From positions 868,001 to 932,000 of the forward strand of contig NZ_CP119677.1 in assembly GCF_029318685.1 (NCBI RefSeq): 64,000 nt of DNA, read 5' to 3'. The notes below the pieces were generated by a model. It ran no database searches and had not been told where the DNA came from. It worked only from the letters and a program-made list of their open reading frames with translations. Both the position numbers and the translations under genes were made by a program. Origin of the DNA: Ruminiclostridium papyrosolvens DSM 2782 (lineage in GTDB: Bacteria > Bacillota > Clostridia > Acetivibrionales > DSM-1351). Below, one piece after another: positions 55,247 through 63,142 of the stretch; the first letter of the stretch is position 1; the number at the start of each line of letters is the position of its first letter.

Positions 55247-56848
55247 GTGAAAAAACTTATCCAACATAAAAATTATACCGGATTTAACGGATACTATCAA
55301 TTAGTTTTGCCTTTAAATTTGGAGATGTTAATACCTGAAGATGATTCTGTCAGACTGCTAAGCCAAATATTGGAGGGATTGAATTACACAAAGTTGTATA
55401 AGGCTTACTCTTCTACGGGAAGAAAACCGGCAGTTGACCCAAAGACTATGTTCAAGATAATAACATATGCAAACTCAAATAACATATACTCAAGCAGAAA
55501 AATTGAAACTGCATGTAAAAGAGATATTAATTACATGTGGCTGCTCCAAGGGGAATCAAAGCCTGACCACTCAACTATAGCCAGATTTCGCAAGGATTAT
55601 CTTCCAGAAGCAATAGAAGACCTATTCTATCAAATGGTTCAGCACCTGCATTCTATAGGAGAAGTCAAATTCGAAAACCTGTTTGTGGATGGTACTAAAA
55701 TTGAAGCAAATGCAAACCGCTATACCTTTGTATGGAAGAAAGTAGTCAATAAAAACGAAGCAAAGATGTTTGAGAAAATCAAAGCTTGCTTAGTGGATAT
55801 AAACCAGTCATATTTAACTAACTTTTCAGTATCAAAAGATAGTATACTGGCGGATTTAGAGCAAGTCCTTAAATATTTAAAGGATAAGCAAAAAGAAGAC
55901 AATATAGAATTCGTTCATGGAATCGGTAAACGTAAAACTCAAGTACAGAAATTCACAGAGCAGCTTAAGGAATTTAAAGAACGTCAGGAAAAATACAATG
56001 CTCATAACCGGCTGTTCGAGGGGAGAAACAGTTATTCTAAAACGGATACTGATGCAACATTCATGCACATGAAAGATGATCACATGCGTAACGCTCAGCT
56101 AAAACCTGCTTACAATGTACAGATTGGTGTAGAAAGCGAATATGTTACCGGCGTTGGAGTCTTTCAGGATAGGAATGACATTGCTACACTGATCCCGTTT
56201 CTAAAAAGTATGGAATCAAACTTAGGAAGGTGTTATGAAAATATAATTGCAGACTCTGGCTATGAGAGCGAAGAAAACTATCTGTACTTGGAAGAAAAGC
56301 AACAGCAAAGCTACATAAAACCTCAAACATACAAGATATGGAAGAAGAAAAGTTTCAAGAAAGATATCAGCAAACGTGAAAATATGAAATATGATGAAGA
56401 TAAAGATGAGTATACGTGCCATAATGGAAAACAATTAAAAATGTCAGGAACAACTCATAGAAAATCTGCAACAGGATATCGTTCCGAGATTAGCATATAT
56501 GAATGTGAAGATTGTAGTAATTGCCCCTATAAGTCTAAGTGTACAAAAGCCCAAGGAAATCGCAAAATGCAGGTATCTAAAACATTTGTAAAAAAGAGAC
56601 AAAAATCTTATGAAAACATCTTGACGGAAAAAGGCATTCTTCTAAGAGTAAATCGTTCCATCCAAGTTGAAGGAGCCTTTGGGGTTCTAAAAAGTGACTA
56701 TAATTTTAAACGATTTTTAACTAGAGGGAGAACCAGTGTCAAAACGGAATTTATGCTGTTGTGTTTTGGCTATAACATAAACAAGCTACACTCCAAAATT
56801 CAAAATGACCGATGTGGAAAAGAACTTCATGAAATAAAAGCCTGCTAA
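55247..56848 (+). CDS. IS1182 family transposase
   Basis: DDE transposase of 533 residues. The N-terminal DUF772-like region (KTMFKIITYANSNNIYSSRKIE, then DHSTIARFRKD) is followed by the catalytic segment FVDGTKIEANANRY, the second Asp in IADSGYESEENYLYLE and the final acidic region RSIQVEGAFGVLKSDYNFKRFLTRG. A four-Cys cluster (CEDCSNCPYKSKC) precedes it. Full length and unbroken, so possibly active. GTG start. Confidence 0.9.
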   Translation: MKKLIQHKNYTGFNGYYQLVLPLNLEMLIPEDDSVRLLSQILEGLNYTKLYKAYSSTGRKPAVDPKTMFKIITYANSNNIYSSRKIETACKRDINYMWLLQGESKPDHSTIARFRKDYLPEAIEDLFYQMVQHLHSIGEVKFENLFVDGTKIEANANRYTFVWKKVVNKNEAKMFEKIKACLVDINQSYLTNFSVSKDSILADLEQVLKYLKDKQKEDNIEFVHGIGKRKTQVQKFTEQLKEFKERQEKYNAHNRLFEGRNSYSKTDTDATFMHMKDDHMRNAQLKPAYNVQIGVESEYVTGVGVFQDRNDIATLIPFLKSMESNLGRCYENIIADSGYESEENYLYLEEKQQQSYIKPQTYKIWKKKSFKKDISKRENMKYDEDKDEYTCHNGKQLKMSGTTHRKSATGYRSEISIYECEDCSNCPYKSKCTKAQGNRKMQVSKTFVKKRQKSYENILTEKGILLRVNRSIQVEGAFGVLKSDYNFKRFLTRGRTSVKTEFMLLCFGYNINKLHSKIQNDRCGKELHEIKAC

Positions 56849-57012
56849 AATTCCAACGAAATCTAATAGGCCTATTAAAGTGCGCTCAAATTCAATAAAA
56901 TCAGGAATATCCTACAGGATAATCAACAATTTAGCAATAATATATATTGGAGCAAAAGAAAGGAGCATCACTGACTACTTTCTAAGTAGTTTTGCGACAC
57001 TCCCTTTTTTAT

Positions 57013-57117
57013 TTACTTTTTAGTTTCATTTTTAACTGCAATGGTGATTGTTACAGCGAGTCCTCCCCAGAGGAAAATAGCACCAAATAGAAAGAAAGCT
57101 ATGGACGTAGCAGTCAT
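57013..57117 (-). CDS. MetS-like small subunit of the NSS transporter
   Basis: Membrane peptide of 34 residues (MTATSIAFFLFGAIF... then KNETKK). One hydrophobic helix with a Gly-Gly in the middle and a basic tail, as in the MetS family of small partners of methionine/alanine NSS transporters. The ATG abuts the transporter's TAG stop (TAGATG), and GAGGAGGTG inside the transporter's 3' end serves as ribosome site. Too short for ordinary gene calling. Confidence 0.7.
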   Translation of the reverse strand: MTATSIAFFLFGAIFLWGGLAVTITIAVKNETKK

Positions 57118-58626
57118 CTACTTCACCTCCTCAGGATTATAAGAGGTAATACTTCTGTCCTTCCAAGGTCTTTGACACAATATCAAAGATAGAGCAATTC
57201 CGATAATTATTACACTCCAACCGAAGGCAATCAGTGCTTTTTGAGAATATCCTCCGTATGGTTTTATTACTTCATTTATGATGTTAGAAACAATCATGAA
57301 GGTCAAAATTGATGGAGTTACAAATTTTACCATAACATTCCACCACTTCCCTATAGAAAAATAGGAAATAGGATTGGTATGTTCTCTTATCTTGGAAGCT
57401 CCGAACAACCATCCTATAGTAATTGCCTCAAGTAAGCCAACTGTTACGATTCCGTATGAATTAATAAAGTTGTCTATAATATCAAGGAAGTATAGTCCTG
57501 CCCCTGTAGAATAAACTATACTTATGGAATACCCAACAAGGCAAACTAAAGAAACAACTTTTTTTCTTCCGGCTCCAGTTTTATCAATCATTGCGGAGGA
57601 AGAGGCTTCAACCAGAGATATGGAAGAGGTTATTCCGGCAAAAACAAGACATAGAAAGAATAATATACCAAATAGCTTACCTATACCTCCCATAACCGTA
57701 AATACTTTAGGGAAAACTACAAATGCAAGTCCGATACCCTGTGAAGCAACCTTATCTACCCCTACACCCTGAGTAGAAGCCATGTATCCTAATATTCCGA
57801 AAACACCGATTGCAGACAAGAATTCAAATCCGCAGTTGGCAAAAGCTGTCATAAATGCACTGTTGTTGATATCTGTCTTTTTTGGAAGATAACTGGAGTA
57901 AGTTACCATAATTCCCATTGCAAGGCTTAATGAAAAGAAAACTTGTCCATATGCAGCTATCCAGACTTTTGGCTCAAGTACTTTTGACCAATCCGGTGTA
58001 AAAAGTTTGTTCAGTCCAAGACTTGCCCCCGGAAGAGTTACTCCTCTGATAACAATAATTATTATTGCAATTACCAGGGTAGGAAGCAAAATCTTATTTA
58101 TCTTTTCTATTCCGCTTGCAACTCCTTTAAAACATACAAGCCAGTTTATCAGCCATATAATAGTAATACCCACAAATACAGGCCATACAAAGCCTCCAAG
58201 CTTGAAAGGACTATCTGTCATTTTTAAAAAGTTCTTGAAGAAAAATGAATTTGTATCAGAGCCCCAAGCCTGATTAAAACTGAAAAACAGATAATTGACG
58301 GCCCAACTAAGTATCAAGGTATAGTATGTTAATATAATAAATGAATTAATGCTAGGCCACCAGCCCAGCCACTCCCATTTTTTGTTTGCTCTGGCAAATG
58401 CTAAGGGCGGAGAACCTTTAAATTTGTGTCCTAACCCATATTCCATAATCATTAGCGGTATTCCGGCAGTTAGTATGGCGAAGAAATATGGAATTAGAAA
58501 AGCACCTCCGCCGTTGGAATAGAGTACATACGGATATCTCCATATATTGCCCAGCCCCACAGCAGAGCCAACAGCAGCAAGGATAAATCCGGCTTTAGAC
58601 CCCCACTGATCCCTCTTTTGTGTCAT
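57118..58626 (-). CDS. Sodium:neurotransmitter symporter (NSS) family transporter
   Basis: Sodium-coupled amino acid transporter of 502 residues with about 12 helices. Helix 1 has the sodium/substrate unwound motif GSAVGLGNIWRYPYV; helix 6 region has FFSLSLAMGIMVTYSSY. ATG 58626 follows GGAGTG; the longer frame to 58686 has no site. Together with the 34-residue partner it likely imports methionine or alanine. Confidence 0.88.
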   Translation of the reverse strand: MTQKRDQWGSKAGFILAAVGSAVGLGNIWRYPYVLYSNGGGAFLIPYFFAILTAGIPLMIMEYGLGHKFKGSPPLAFARANKKWEWLGWWPSINSFIILTYYTLILSWAVNYLFFSFNQAWGSDTNSFFFKNFLKMTDSPFKLGGFVWPVFVGITIIWLINWLVCFKGVASGIEKINKILLPTLVIAIIIIVIRGVTLPGASLGLNKLFTPDWSKVLEPKVWIAAYGQVFFSLSLAMGIMVTYSSYLPKKTDINNSAFMTAFANCGFEFLSAIGVFGILGYMASTQGVGVDKVASQGIGLAFVVFPKVFTVMGGIGKLFGILFFLCLVFAGITSSISLVEASSSAMIDKTGAGRKKVVSLVCLVGYSISIVYSTGAGLYFLDIIDNFINSYGIVTVGLLEAITIGWLFGASKIREHTNPISYFSIGKWWNVMVKFVTPSILTFMIVSNIINEVIKPYGGYSQKALIAFGWSVIIIGIALSLILCQRPWKDRSITSYNPEEVK

Positions 58627-58843
58627 TTTGATACACTCCTTATTAATATATTTTTTCCCTAAATAAATAAAAATGATTATAGTCACTTTTGTCTTCTAAC
58701 AGTTTACTACCCTAAATATCGTGACTAGATAATAATAGCAAGGATGAAAAAATATTTCAATTAGAAATTAATAATTGCTATTAGGAAATAATTAACAAAA
58801 TACATTAATTGGAGTATTATTATTTGTTATACAAAAAAATAAC

Positions 58844-58889
58844 TGGAGCTGTTGCAAAAAGGATAGAATTTAATTTTGCGACAACTCCA
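58844..58889 (-). terminator. Hairpin after the alpha/beta hydrolase gene
   Basis: TGGAGCTGTTGCAAAA at 58844-58859 pairs with TTTTGCGACAACTCCA at 58874-58889. On the minus strand it follows the hydrolase stop and is followed by a T-rich tract. The arm sequence matches the IS ends. Confidence 0.6.
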
Positions 58890-58915
58890 AGAATCAGTCT
58901 TATACTAAACTTATG

Positions 58916-59731
58916 CTAAAGTTGGTCGGCGAATTTGACTAATTCCATATTAAACTTATCTTTTTCCTCAAAAAACAGACTATGTCCGCTATACTCAAAG
59001 GGTACGAGCCTTGAGTTTCTTATTGCCTTGTTCATGGCTTCCGCCAGTGGAAACAGACAAACACGGTCATGTATGCCGTGAAGTATCAGGGTGGGAACCT
59101 GAATTTGGGGAAGGTCATTAAAAAGGCTTTCATCACGGAAGGTTTTGGCGCACTCTGCCGTTGCCCAGCTAGCGGCCTCAAAGCCAAGCTGGAAAAACCA
59201 GTCGGATAGAGCCTTGGTTACAGGTTTATAAAAAAACATCGGTGCAGTATCCAGAAGCATTTGGGGGCGATTGTCGTATATACTCTGAATTATTTTTGTT
59301 ATATCTTCTTTAGGAAGACCGTAAGGAAAGTCAGGGCGCATAGTCAGACTTGGTGCAGCTGCAGCGAACAGTGCCAGTTTTGAAACGCCATATCCTTTAA
59401 ACAGCGACATATAGCGTATAACAGTAGCACCTCCCATTGAGTGGCCTCCCAGAACGAAGTTTCTAAGCTTCAATGCATCAACTACACAACGTACATCTTC
59501 AGCCAATCTGTTATAGTCATAACCCCAAAAAGGCTTACTTGAATTGCCGAAGCCTCTCGTATCTATACCAATACATCTGTAGCCCATTTTAGGAAGCACA
59601 TTGAATTGATACTCAAATGCCCGGTGGCTTAAAGGCCAACCGTGTACAAAAAGAATTGTTTTTTTACCATAAGGATTGATGTCGTTTACATAAATATTTA
59701 CATCCTGTTCTGTCTTAACAGTGTACTCCAT
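58916..59731 (-). CDS. Alpha/beta hydrolase (haloperoxidase/esterase-like)
   Basis: Cytoplasmic hydrolase of 271 residues. Oxyanion HGWPLSHRAFE, DTRGFGNSSKP, nucleophile elbow GGHSMGG (Ser near 98), acid in HGIHDRVC and final His in SGHSLFFEEKD. The sequence is typical of non-haem chloroperoxidase/arylesterase-like members. Substrate unknown. ATG 59731 follows AAAGGA; a TTG five codons earlier is less likely. Confidence 0.82.
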   Translation of the reverse strand: MEYTVKTEQDVNIYVNDINPYGKKTILFVHGWPLSHRAFEYQFNVLPKMGYRCIGIDTRGFGNSSKPFWGYDYNRLAEDVRCVVDALKLRNFVLGGHSMGGATVIRYMSLFKGYGVSKLALFAAAAPSLTMRPDFPYGLPKEDITKIIQSIYDNRPQMLLDTAPMFFYKPVTKALSDWFFQLGFEAASWATAECAKTFRDESLFNDLPQIQVPTLILHGIHDRVCLFPLAEAMNKAIRNSRLVPFEYSGHSLFFEEKDKFNMELVKFADQL

Positions 59732-59870
59732 AATTTTTCCTTTCAATAAAGTACAAGAAATTCTATAATATAATATTCAAAATGTATTAATTGAGTGTGT
59801 TAAATAAAAATCAGCACTTGAGAACAAAATAACTAATAGAAAATAAATATAAAATTTAACGGAGGAAAAT

Positions 59871-60512
59871 ATGAGTCTATTTCTTGGTAAGATACATTAC
59901 TGGCTTTATAACAAGATTATTTGGTATGAAAAAATCGAGTTGGATATTATTAAATGGGCTCAGGAAGAGGAGCTGCCCATAGGCACATGGGTTCAGGATA
60001 TAAATGAAAAGTATGGCCCTCCTTTGGGGGCTGAGCCATTGGAGCAGTTGATTGATACCTCAAACATACACGCGTGGCTTCAGGAAAGGATAGAAAGTGC
60101 TGAACTAAGGCAGGCAGCTATTATAACTCAGGTATTAAACAGAAATGTTGATTATATGAAGGCTTTGACCGGGATTTACAAAAATCAGGGAAAAGCTGCC
60201 GCTGAGGATTATCAAGGAGAAACATCTGTACCGGAGGACGTATTTAACGCATTGAATGACTATATCCTAGAGGGAATGCCTTGTGACCGTGTAAATGAAA
60301 TATTATCTTCCGATGACAATGAATTTGTATGGAAATCAACAATATGCCTTCATGCTCCATATTGGAAAAAGGTTGAGGGAGATGTGAATATTTTTTATGA
60401 ACTCAGAGAGACTTGGGTAAAAGCCTTCGTAGAAGAGCTGAACCATGATTTTACTTATGTAAGGTCAGTTGATAATACACACAGTATATCCCGTAAGCAG
60501 AAAGGAAGATAA
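59871..60512 (+). CDS. Hypothetical protein upstream of hemerythrin
   Basis: Not recognised. The 213-residue product is soluble, largely helical and acidic with many Trp residues near the N-terminus (WLYNKIIWYEK). No motif stands out. RBS GGAGG, ATG start. One base separates it from the hemerythrin gene, so the two are co-expressed. Confidence 0.55.
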   Translation: MSLFLGKIHYWLYNKIIWYEKIELDIIKWAQEEELPIGTWVQDINEKYGPPLGAEPLEQLIDTSNIHAWLQERIESAELRQAAIITQVLNRNVDYMKALTGIYKNQGKAAAEDYQGETSVPEDVFNALNDYILEGMPCDRVNEILSSDDNEFVWKSTICLHAPYWKKVEGDVNIFYELRETWVKAFVEELNHDFTYVRSVDNTHSISRKQKGR

Positions 60513-60513
60513 T

Positions 60514-61068
60514 ATGGATTGTATTGATTTAATGGTTGATGAACATAAAAATATAAAGCGTATGCTGAAAGTCATTCGTGCATATTGTTACAAGATTTTA
60601 AAGGGTGAAGAGGTTAGGTATGAGGATTTTTTCACAATGATTGATTTTGTGAGAAATTATGCAGATGCTCACCACCACGGAAAGGAGGAAAAACTACTTT
60701 TTGACAGGATGGAAAAAGAAATGGGGCCGGCTGCACAAAAGCTTGTAAGACATGGTATGCTTGTTGAACATGATCTAGGACGGCTTCATATGCAGGAACT
60801 TGAAGCTGCTGTAAAAAGAGTTATGGAAGGTGATGATGAATCAAGGCTTGATATAATTGCCAATGCCGTTTCATATACACACCTGCTTTACAGGCATATT
60901 GAAAAAGAAGACGGAGTAGTATACACATTTGCAAGAAACAACCTTGTTAAAGAAACAATGGACAAACTGAACTATGAATGTGAAAAGGCAGAAAACAAAG
61001 CGCAGGAACAACATTTACAGGAGAAATACCTCAAAATGATAGAAGAATTTGAGCAAAAGATATTATAA
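60514..61068 (+). CDS. Hemerythrin-domain protein
   Basis: Four-helix hemerythrin-like protein of 184 residues. Candidate di-iron ligands: His in VDEHKNI, HHHGKEE, VEHDLGR and HIEKED. Standalone members sense or scavenge oxygen or NO in anaerobes. ATG 60514 follows AAAGGAAG; the longer frame from 60469 overlaps the previous gene. Own terminator. Confidence 0.85.
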   Translation: MDCIDLMVDEHKNIKRMLKVIRAYCYKILKGEEVRYEDFFTMIDFVRNYADAHHHGKEEKLLFDRMEKEMGPAAQKLVRHGMLVEHDLGRLHMQELEAAVKRVMEGDDESRLDIIANAVSYTHLLYRHIEKEDGVVYTFARNNLVKETMDKLNYECEKAENKAQEQHLQEKYLKMIEEFEQKIL

Positions 61069-61095
61069 AAAAAACCGGCAATAGCCGGTTTTTTT
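61069..61095. terminator. Bidirectional terminator
   Basis: AAAAAACCGGC at about 61069-61079 and GCCGGTTTTTT at 61084-61094, between convergent genes. Confidence 0.85.
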
Positions 61096-61693
61096 ATTTG
61101 AAAACTTTAAATCTTGATTCAATTGGCTGAAATTGCTTTTCATCAGGCGATGCAGTTGGTTTTCCAAAAGGCATTTGGGCAACAAGCCTCCAGTTCAGCG
61201 GGATTTTCCATTCAGTTCTGACCGCATCATTTATCAATGGGTTATAATGCTGAAGAGAAACTCCTATGCCCTCAATTTCTAAAGAAGTCCAAACTACATA
61301 CTGCAACATTCCGCTTGACTGCTCTGACCAAATGGGAAAATTATCCTTGTACGCTGCAAATTGCTGTTGTAGTGATTCGACAACTGAGTTATCCTCAAAA
61401 AACAAAACAGTACCATAGCCACTTTTGAAAGAGTTGATTTTTTGCTCTGTTGCTGAAAAGTTTTCAGGCGGCACCACTTTACTGAGGGTATCTTTAGTTA
61501 TGTCCCATAGCTTATCATGGTTCGCTCCCAATAATAATACAACTCTTGCACTTTGACTGTTAAAGGCTGAAGGCGTGTGGAGAACCGCGTCTTTAATAAT
61601 CTCCTGAATCCTTTCATCGGAAACAGGAATCTGCTTATCAATTCCATAGTATGTGCGCCTGTCTTTTACTGCTGTATAAAAATTTTTAGACAA
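61094..61693 (-). CDS. Nitroreductase family protein
   Basis: FMN-dependent nitroreductase-fold protein of 199 residues (HBN1/YfhC-like). DRRTYYGID, TPSAFNSQSARVV and the C-terminal VAQMPFGKP match the family. Reduces nitro or quinone-like compounds with NAD(P)H. The TTG at 61693 follows GGGAGGAAG; the longer frame to 61732 lacks a site. Confidence 0.82.
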   Translation of the reverse strand: MSKNFYTAVKDRRTYYGIDKQIPVSDERIQEIIKDAVLHTPSAFNSQSARVVLLLGANHDKLWDITKDTLSKVVPPENFSATEQKINSFKSGYGTVLFFEDNSVVESLQQQFAAYKDNFPIWSEQSSGMLQYVVWTSLEIEGIGVSLQHYNPLINDAVRTEWKIPLNWRLVAQMPFGKPTASPDEKQFQPIESRFKVFK

Positions 61694-61816
61694 TATAACT
61701 TCCTCCCTTATTATTAAATCTGTTATTAACATATTAATGTGTTTAATTTACCAACATTAACATATCAATAAACATATTTTTTACAATAATAAGGTAACTA
61801 TCCATAAAAACTGTTT

Positions 61817-62062
61817 TTATTGTCTTTCAGGATATAATCCTTCAGTTGCAATGCAGAAGGCAGTATTTGAATCTGGTTCCGCACCTCTTAAATCAGGCAG
61901 TCCAAACGTAGTACTGCCATTGCCTCCAAACTGAACTCCCAGCAGTGAATATAAGGCAGTATTTGATTGAATGTTTAAAATTGCACCGTTACAAATGGCC
62001 CACCCACGAGGGACATAGGAAAACGGAAAGAGTTTTATCATACCCATAATAGGACAATCCAT
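61817..62062 (-). CDS. Mini tail-collar protein 4 (last of four)
   Basis: Phage tail-collar-like protein of 81 residues (PF07484 type). It begins MDCPIMGMIKLFPFSYVPRGW; IC-NGA and ALYSLLGVQFGG, then STTFGLPDLRG, are the collar signature. It ends at the core domain with no stem or receptor-binding extension. ATG 62062 follows GGAGGTT. Last of four tandem paralogues. Confidence 0.8.
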   Translation of the reverse strand: MDCPIMGMIKLFPFSYVPRGWAICNGAILNIQSNTALYSLLGVQFGGNGSTTFGLPDLRGAEPDSNTAFCIATEGLYPERQ

Positions 62063-62093
62063 TATAATAACCTCCATAAATAAATTTTCATTT

Positions 62094-62354
62094 TTAACTT
62101 CTTTGGGGATATAAACCTTCTATCGCAATGAAGTAAGCCATAGGACGCGGTGACTTAGACTGATAAGCACTCGCCTTTAGCATATTTGGAACTACAAAAG
62201 TTGAATTTGGGACTCCTCCGAATTTATTACCGATTAATGAATATAATGCCTGATTTTGACTTACTGGTAATGTTGCACCATTGCATAATTGCCAACCTAG
62301 TGGTTGAAATCCAAGGGCGAAAAGTTGAATCTGACCTAGAAAAGGACAATCCAT
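62094..62354 (-). CDS. Mini tail-collar protein 3
   Basis: Paralogue of 86 residues (MDCPFLGQIQLFALGF, LCNGATLP, ALYSLIGNKFGGVPNSTFVVPN). RBS GGGAGGTT. Nearly identical to copy 2 in the first 40 residues. The C-terminus ends IAIEGLYPQRS, matching the IA.EG(L/F)YP ending of the others. Confidence 0.8.
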   Translation of the reverse strand: MDCPFLGQIQLFALGFQPLGWQLCNGATLPVSQNQALYSLIGNKFGGVPNSTFVVPNMLKASAYQSKSPRPMAYFIAIEGLYPQRS

Positions 62355-62383
62355 TATAATAACCTCCCTGAAAATATAACTAC

Positions 62384-62638
62384 TTAATTAGGTGTAGGAA
62401 ATAAGCCTGTCATAGCAATATAATACGCCATGGGGCGAGATGCTTGATACGCACTGGCTTTTAGCAGATTCGGAACGGCGAAGGTCTGACCGGTTATACC
62501 GCCAAATTTGTTTCCTATTAATGCATATAATGCCTGATTCTGTGCAATTGGATACACCGTTCCATCACATAACTTCCAATCCATTGGAGCGAAGCCTAAG
62601 GCAAAAAGCTGAATCTGACCTATAAAAGGAAAATCCAT
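62384..62638 (-). CDS. Mini tail-collar protein 2
   Basis: Paralogue of 84 residues (MDFPFIGQIQLFALGF, KLCDGTVYP, ALYALIGNKFGGITGQTFAVPN). RBS AGGAGGC. Close match to copy 3 suggests recent duplication. Confidence 0.8.
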   Translation of the reverse strand: MDFPFIGQIQLFALGFAPMDWKLCDGTVYPIAQNQALYALIGNKFGGITGQTFAVPNLLKASAYQASRPMAYYIAMTGLFPTPN

Positions 62639-62710
62639 AATAATAGCCTCCTGAGCCGCAGAACGGCTAAAATAAATTTTTTTAAAGCTTAAATTTTATT
62701 AACAAGCAAC

Positions 62711-62953
62711 CTAACCCTGTGTAGGATAAAAACCTTGTATTGCTATATAAAACTTTGTATTCGGTATAGGCTCTGTGCCTAATAAATTAGGCAGGGCAAA
62801 GGTTGTTCTTCCGTCGCCGCCATAAGAATTTCGCAGTAACGAATACAGTGCTTGATTTTGTGCGATGCTTAATAACTGGCCATTGCACAGAAGCCAACCT
62901 CGCGGTACAAAGGTAAACGGGAAAAGTTCTATTTCACCTAACATCGTCTCCAT
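62711..62953 (-). CDS. Mini tail-collar protein 1 (promoter-proximal)
   Basis: Paralogue of 80 residues (METMLGEIELFPFTFVPRGW, LCNGQLLS, ALYSLLRNSYGGDGRTTFALPNLLG). The ATG at 62953 has GAGAGGTG; a longer open frame to 63142 runs through the promoter and is not used. First gene of the four. Confidence 0.8.
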   Translation of the reverse strand: METMLGEIELFPFTFVPRGWLLCNGQLLSIAQNQALYSLLRNSYGGDGRTTFALPNLLGTEPIPNTKFYIAIQGFYPTQG

Positions 62954-62986
62954 ATAAACACCTCTCGCTGATTTAGTATATTGTAT

Positions 62987-63016
62987 ATTATATATTATCG
63001 TGTAAAAATATGTCAA
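62987..63016 (-). promoter_or_regulatory. Sigma-A promoter of the collar operon
   Basis: On the minus strand TTGACA (63016-63011), 18 bases, TATAAT (62992-62987), about 34 bases before the first collar gene. Confidence 0.65.
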
Positions 63017-63054
63017 TAGAATGTCATAAATAATGACAATTAGAAAAGTTTTGA

Positions 63055-63083
63055 TTGTAATTTGGATTAAGTTACAATATAAT
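63055..63083 (+). promoter_or_regulatory. Candidate promoter of the surface-protein gene
   Basis: TTGTAA at 63055-63060, 17 bases, TATAAT at 63078-63083, about 60 bases before the start. Divergent from the collar promoter. Confidence 0.45.
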
Positions 63084-63142
63084 AATAGTATCACATAATG
63101 TAAAAAAATACAAATTTTAAAATATACAGGGAGGAAGTACAT

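Larger units (their letters stand above)
55134..57004 (+). mobile_element. IS1182-like insertion sequence
   Basis: Transposase gene 55247-56848 with imperfect inverted ends: GGGGCTGTTGCACAA at the left and, read on the other strand, GGGAGTGTCGCAAAA at the right (11 of 15 match). Flanking AAATAAAAAA continues the similarity outward, so exact borders and target duplication are uncertain. It lies between tlp and the metS-like gene. Confidence 0.6.

Noticed and set aside
61817-62953. Prophage remnant
   Set aside because: Only collar-like mini-proteins are present, with a host-type promoter and intact ribosome sites. No integrase, terminase, capsid or lysis gene is in reach.
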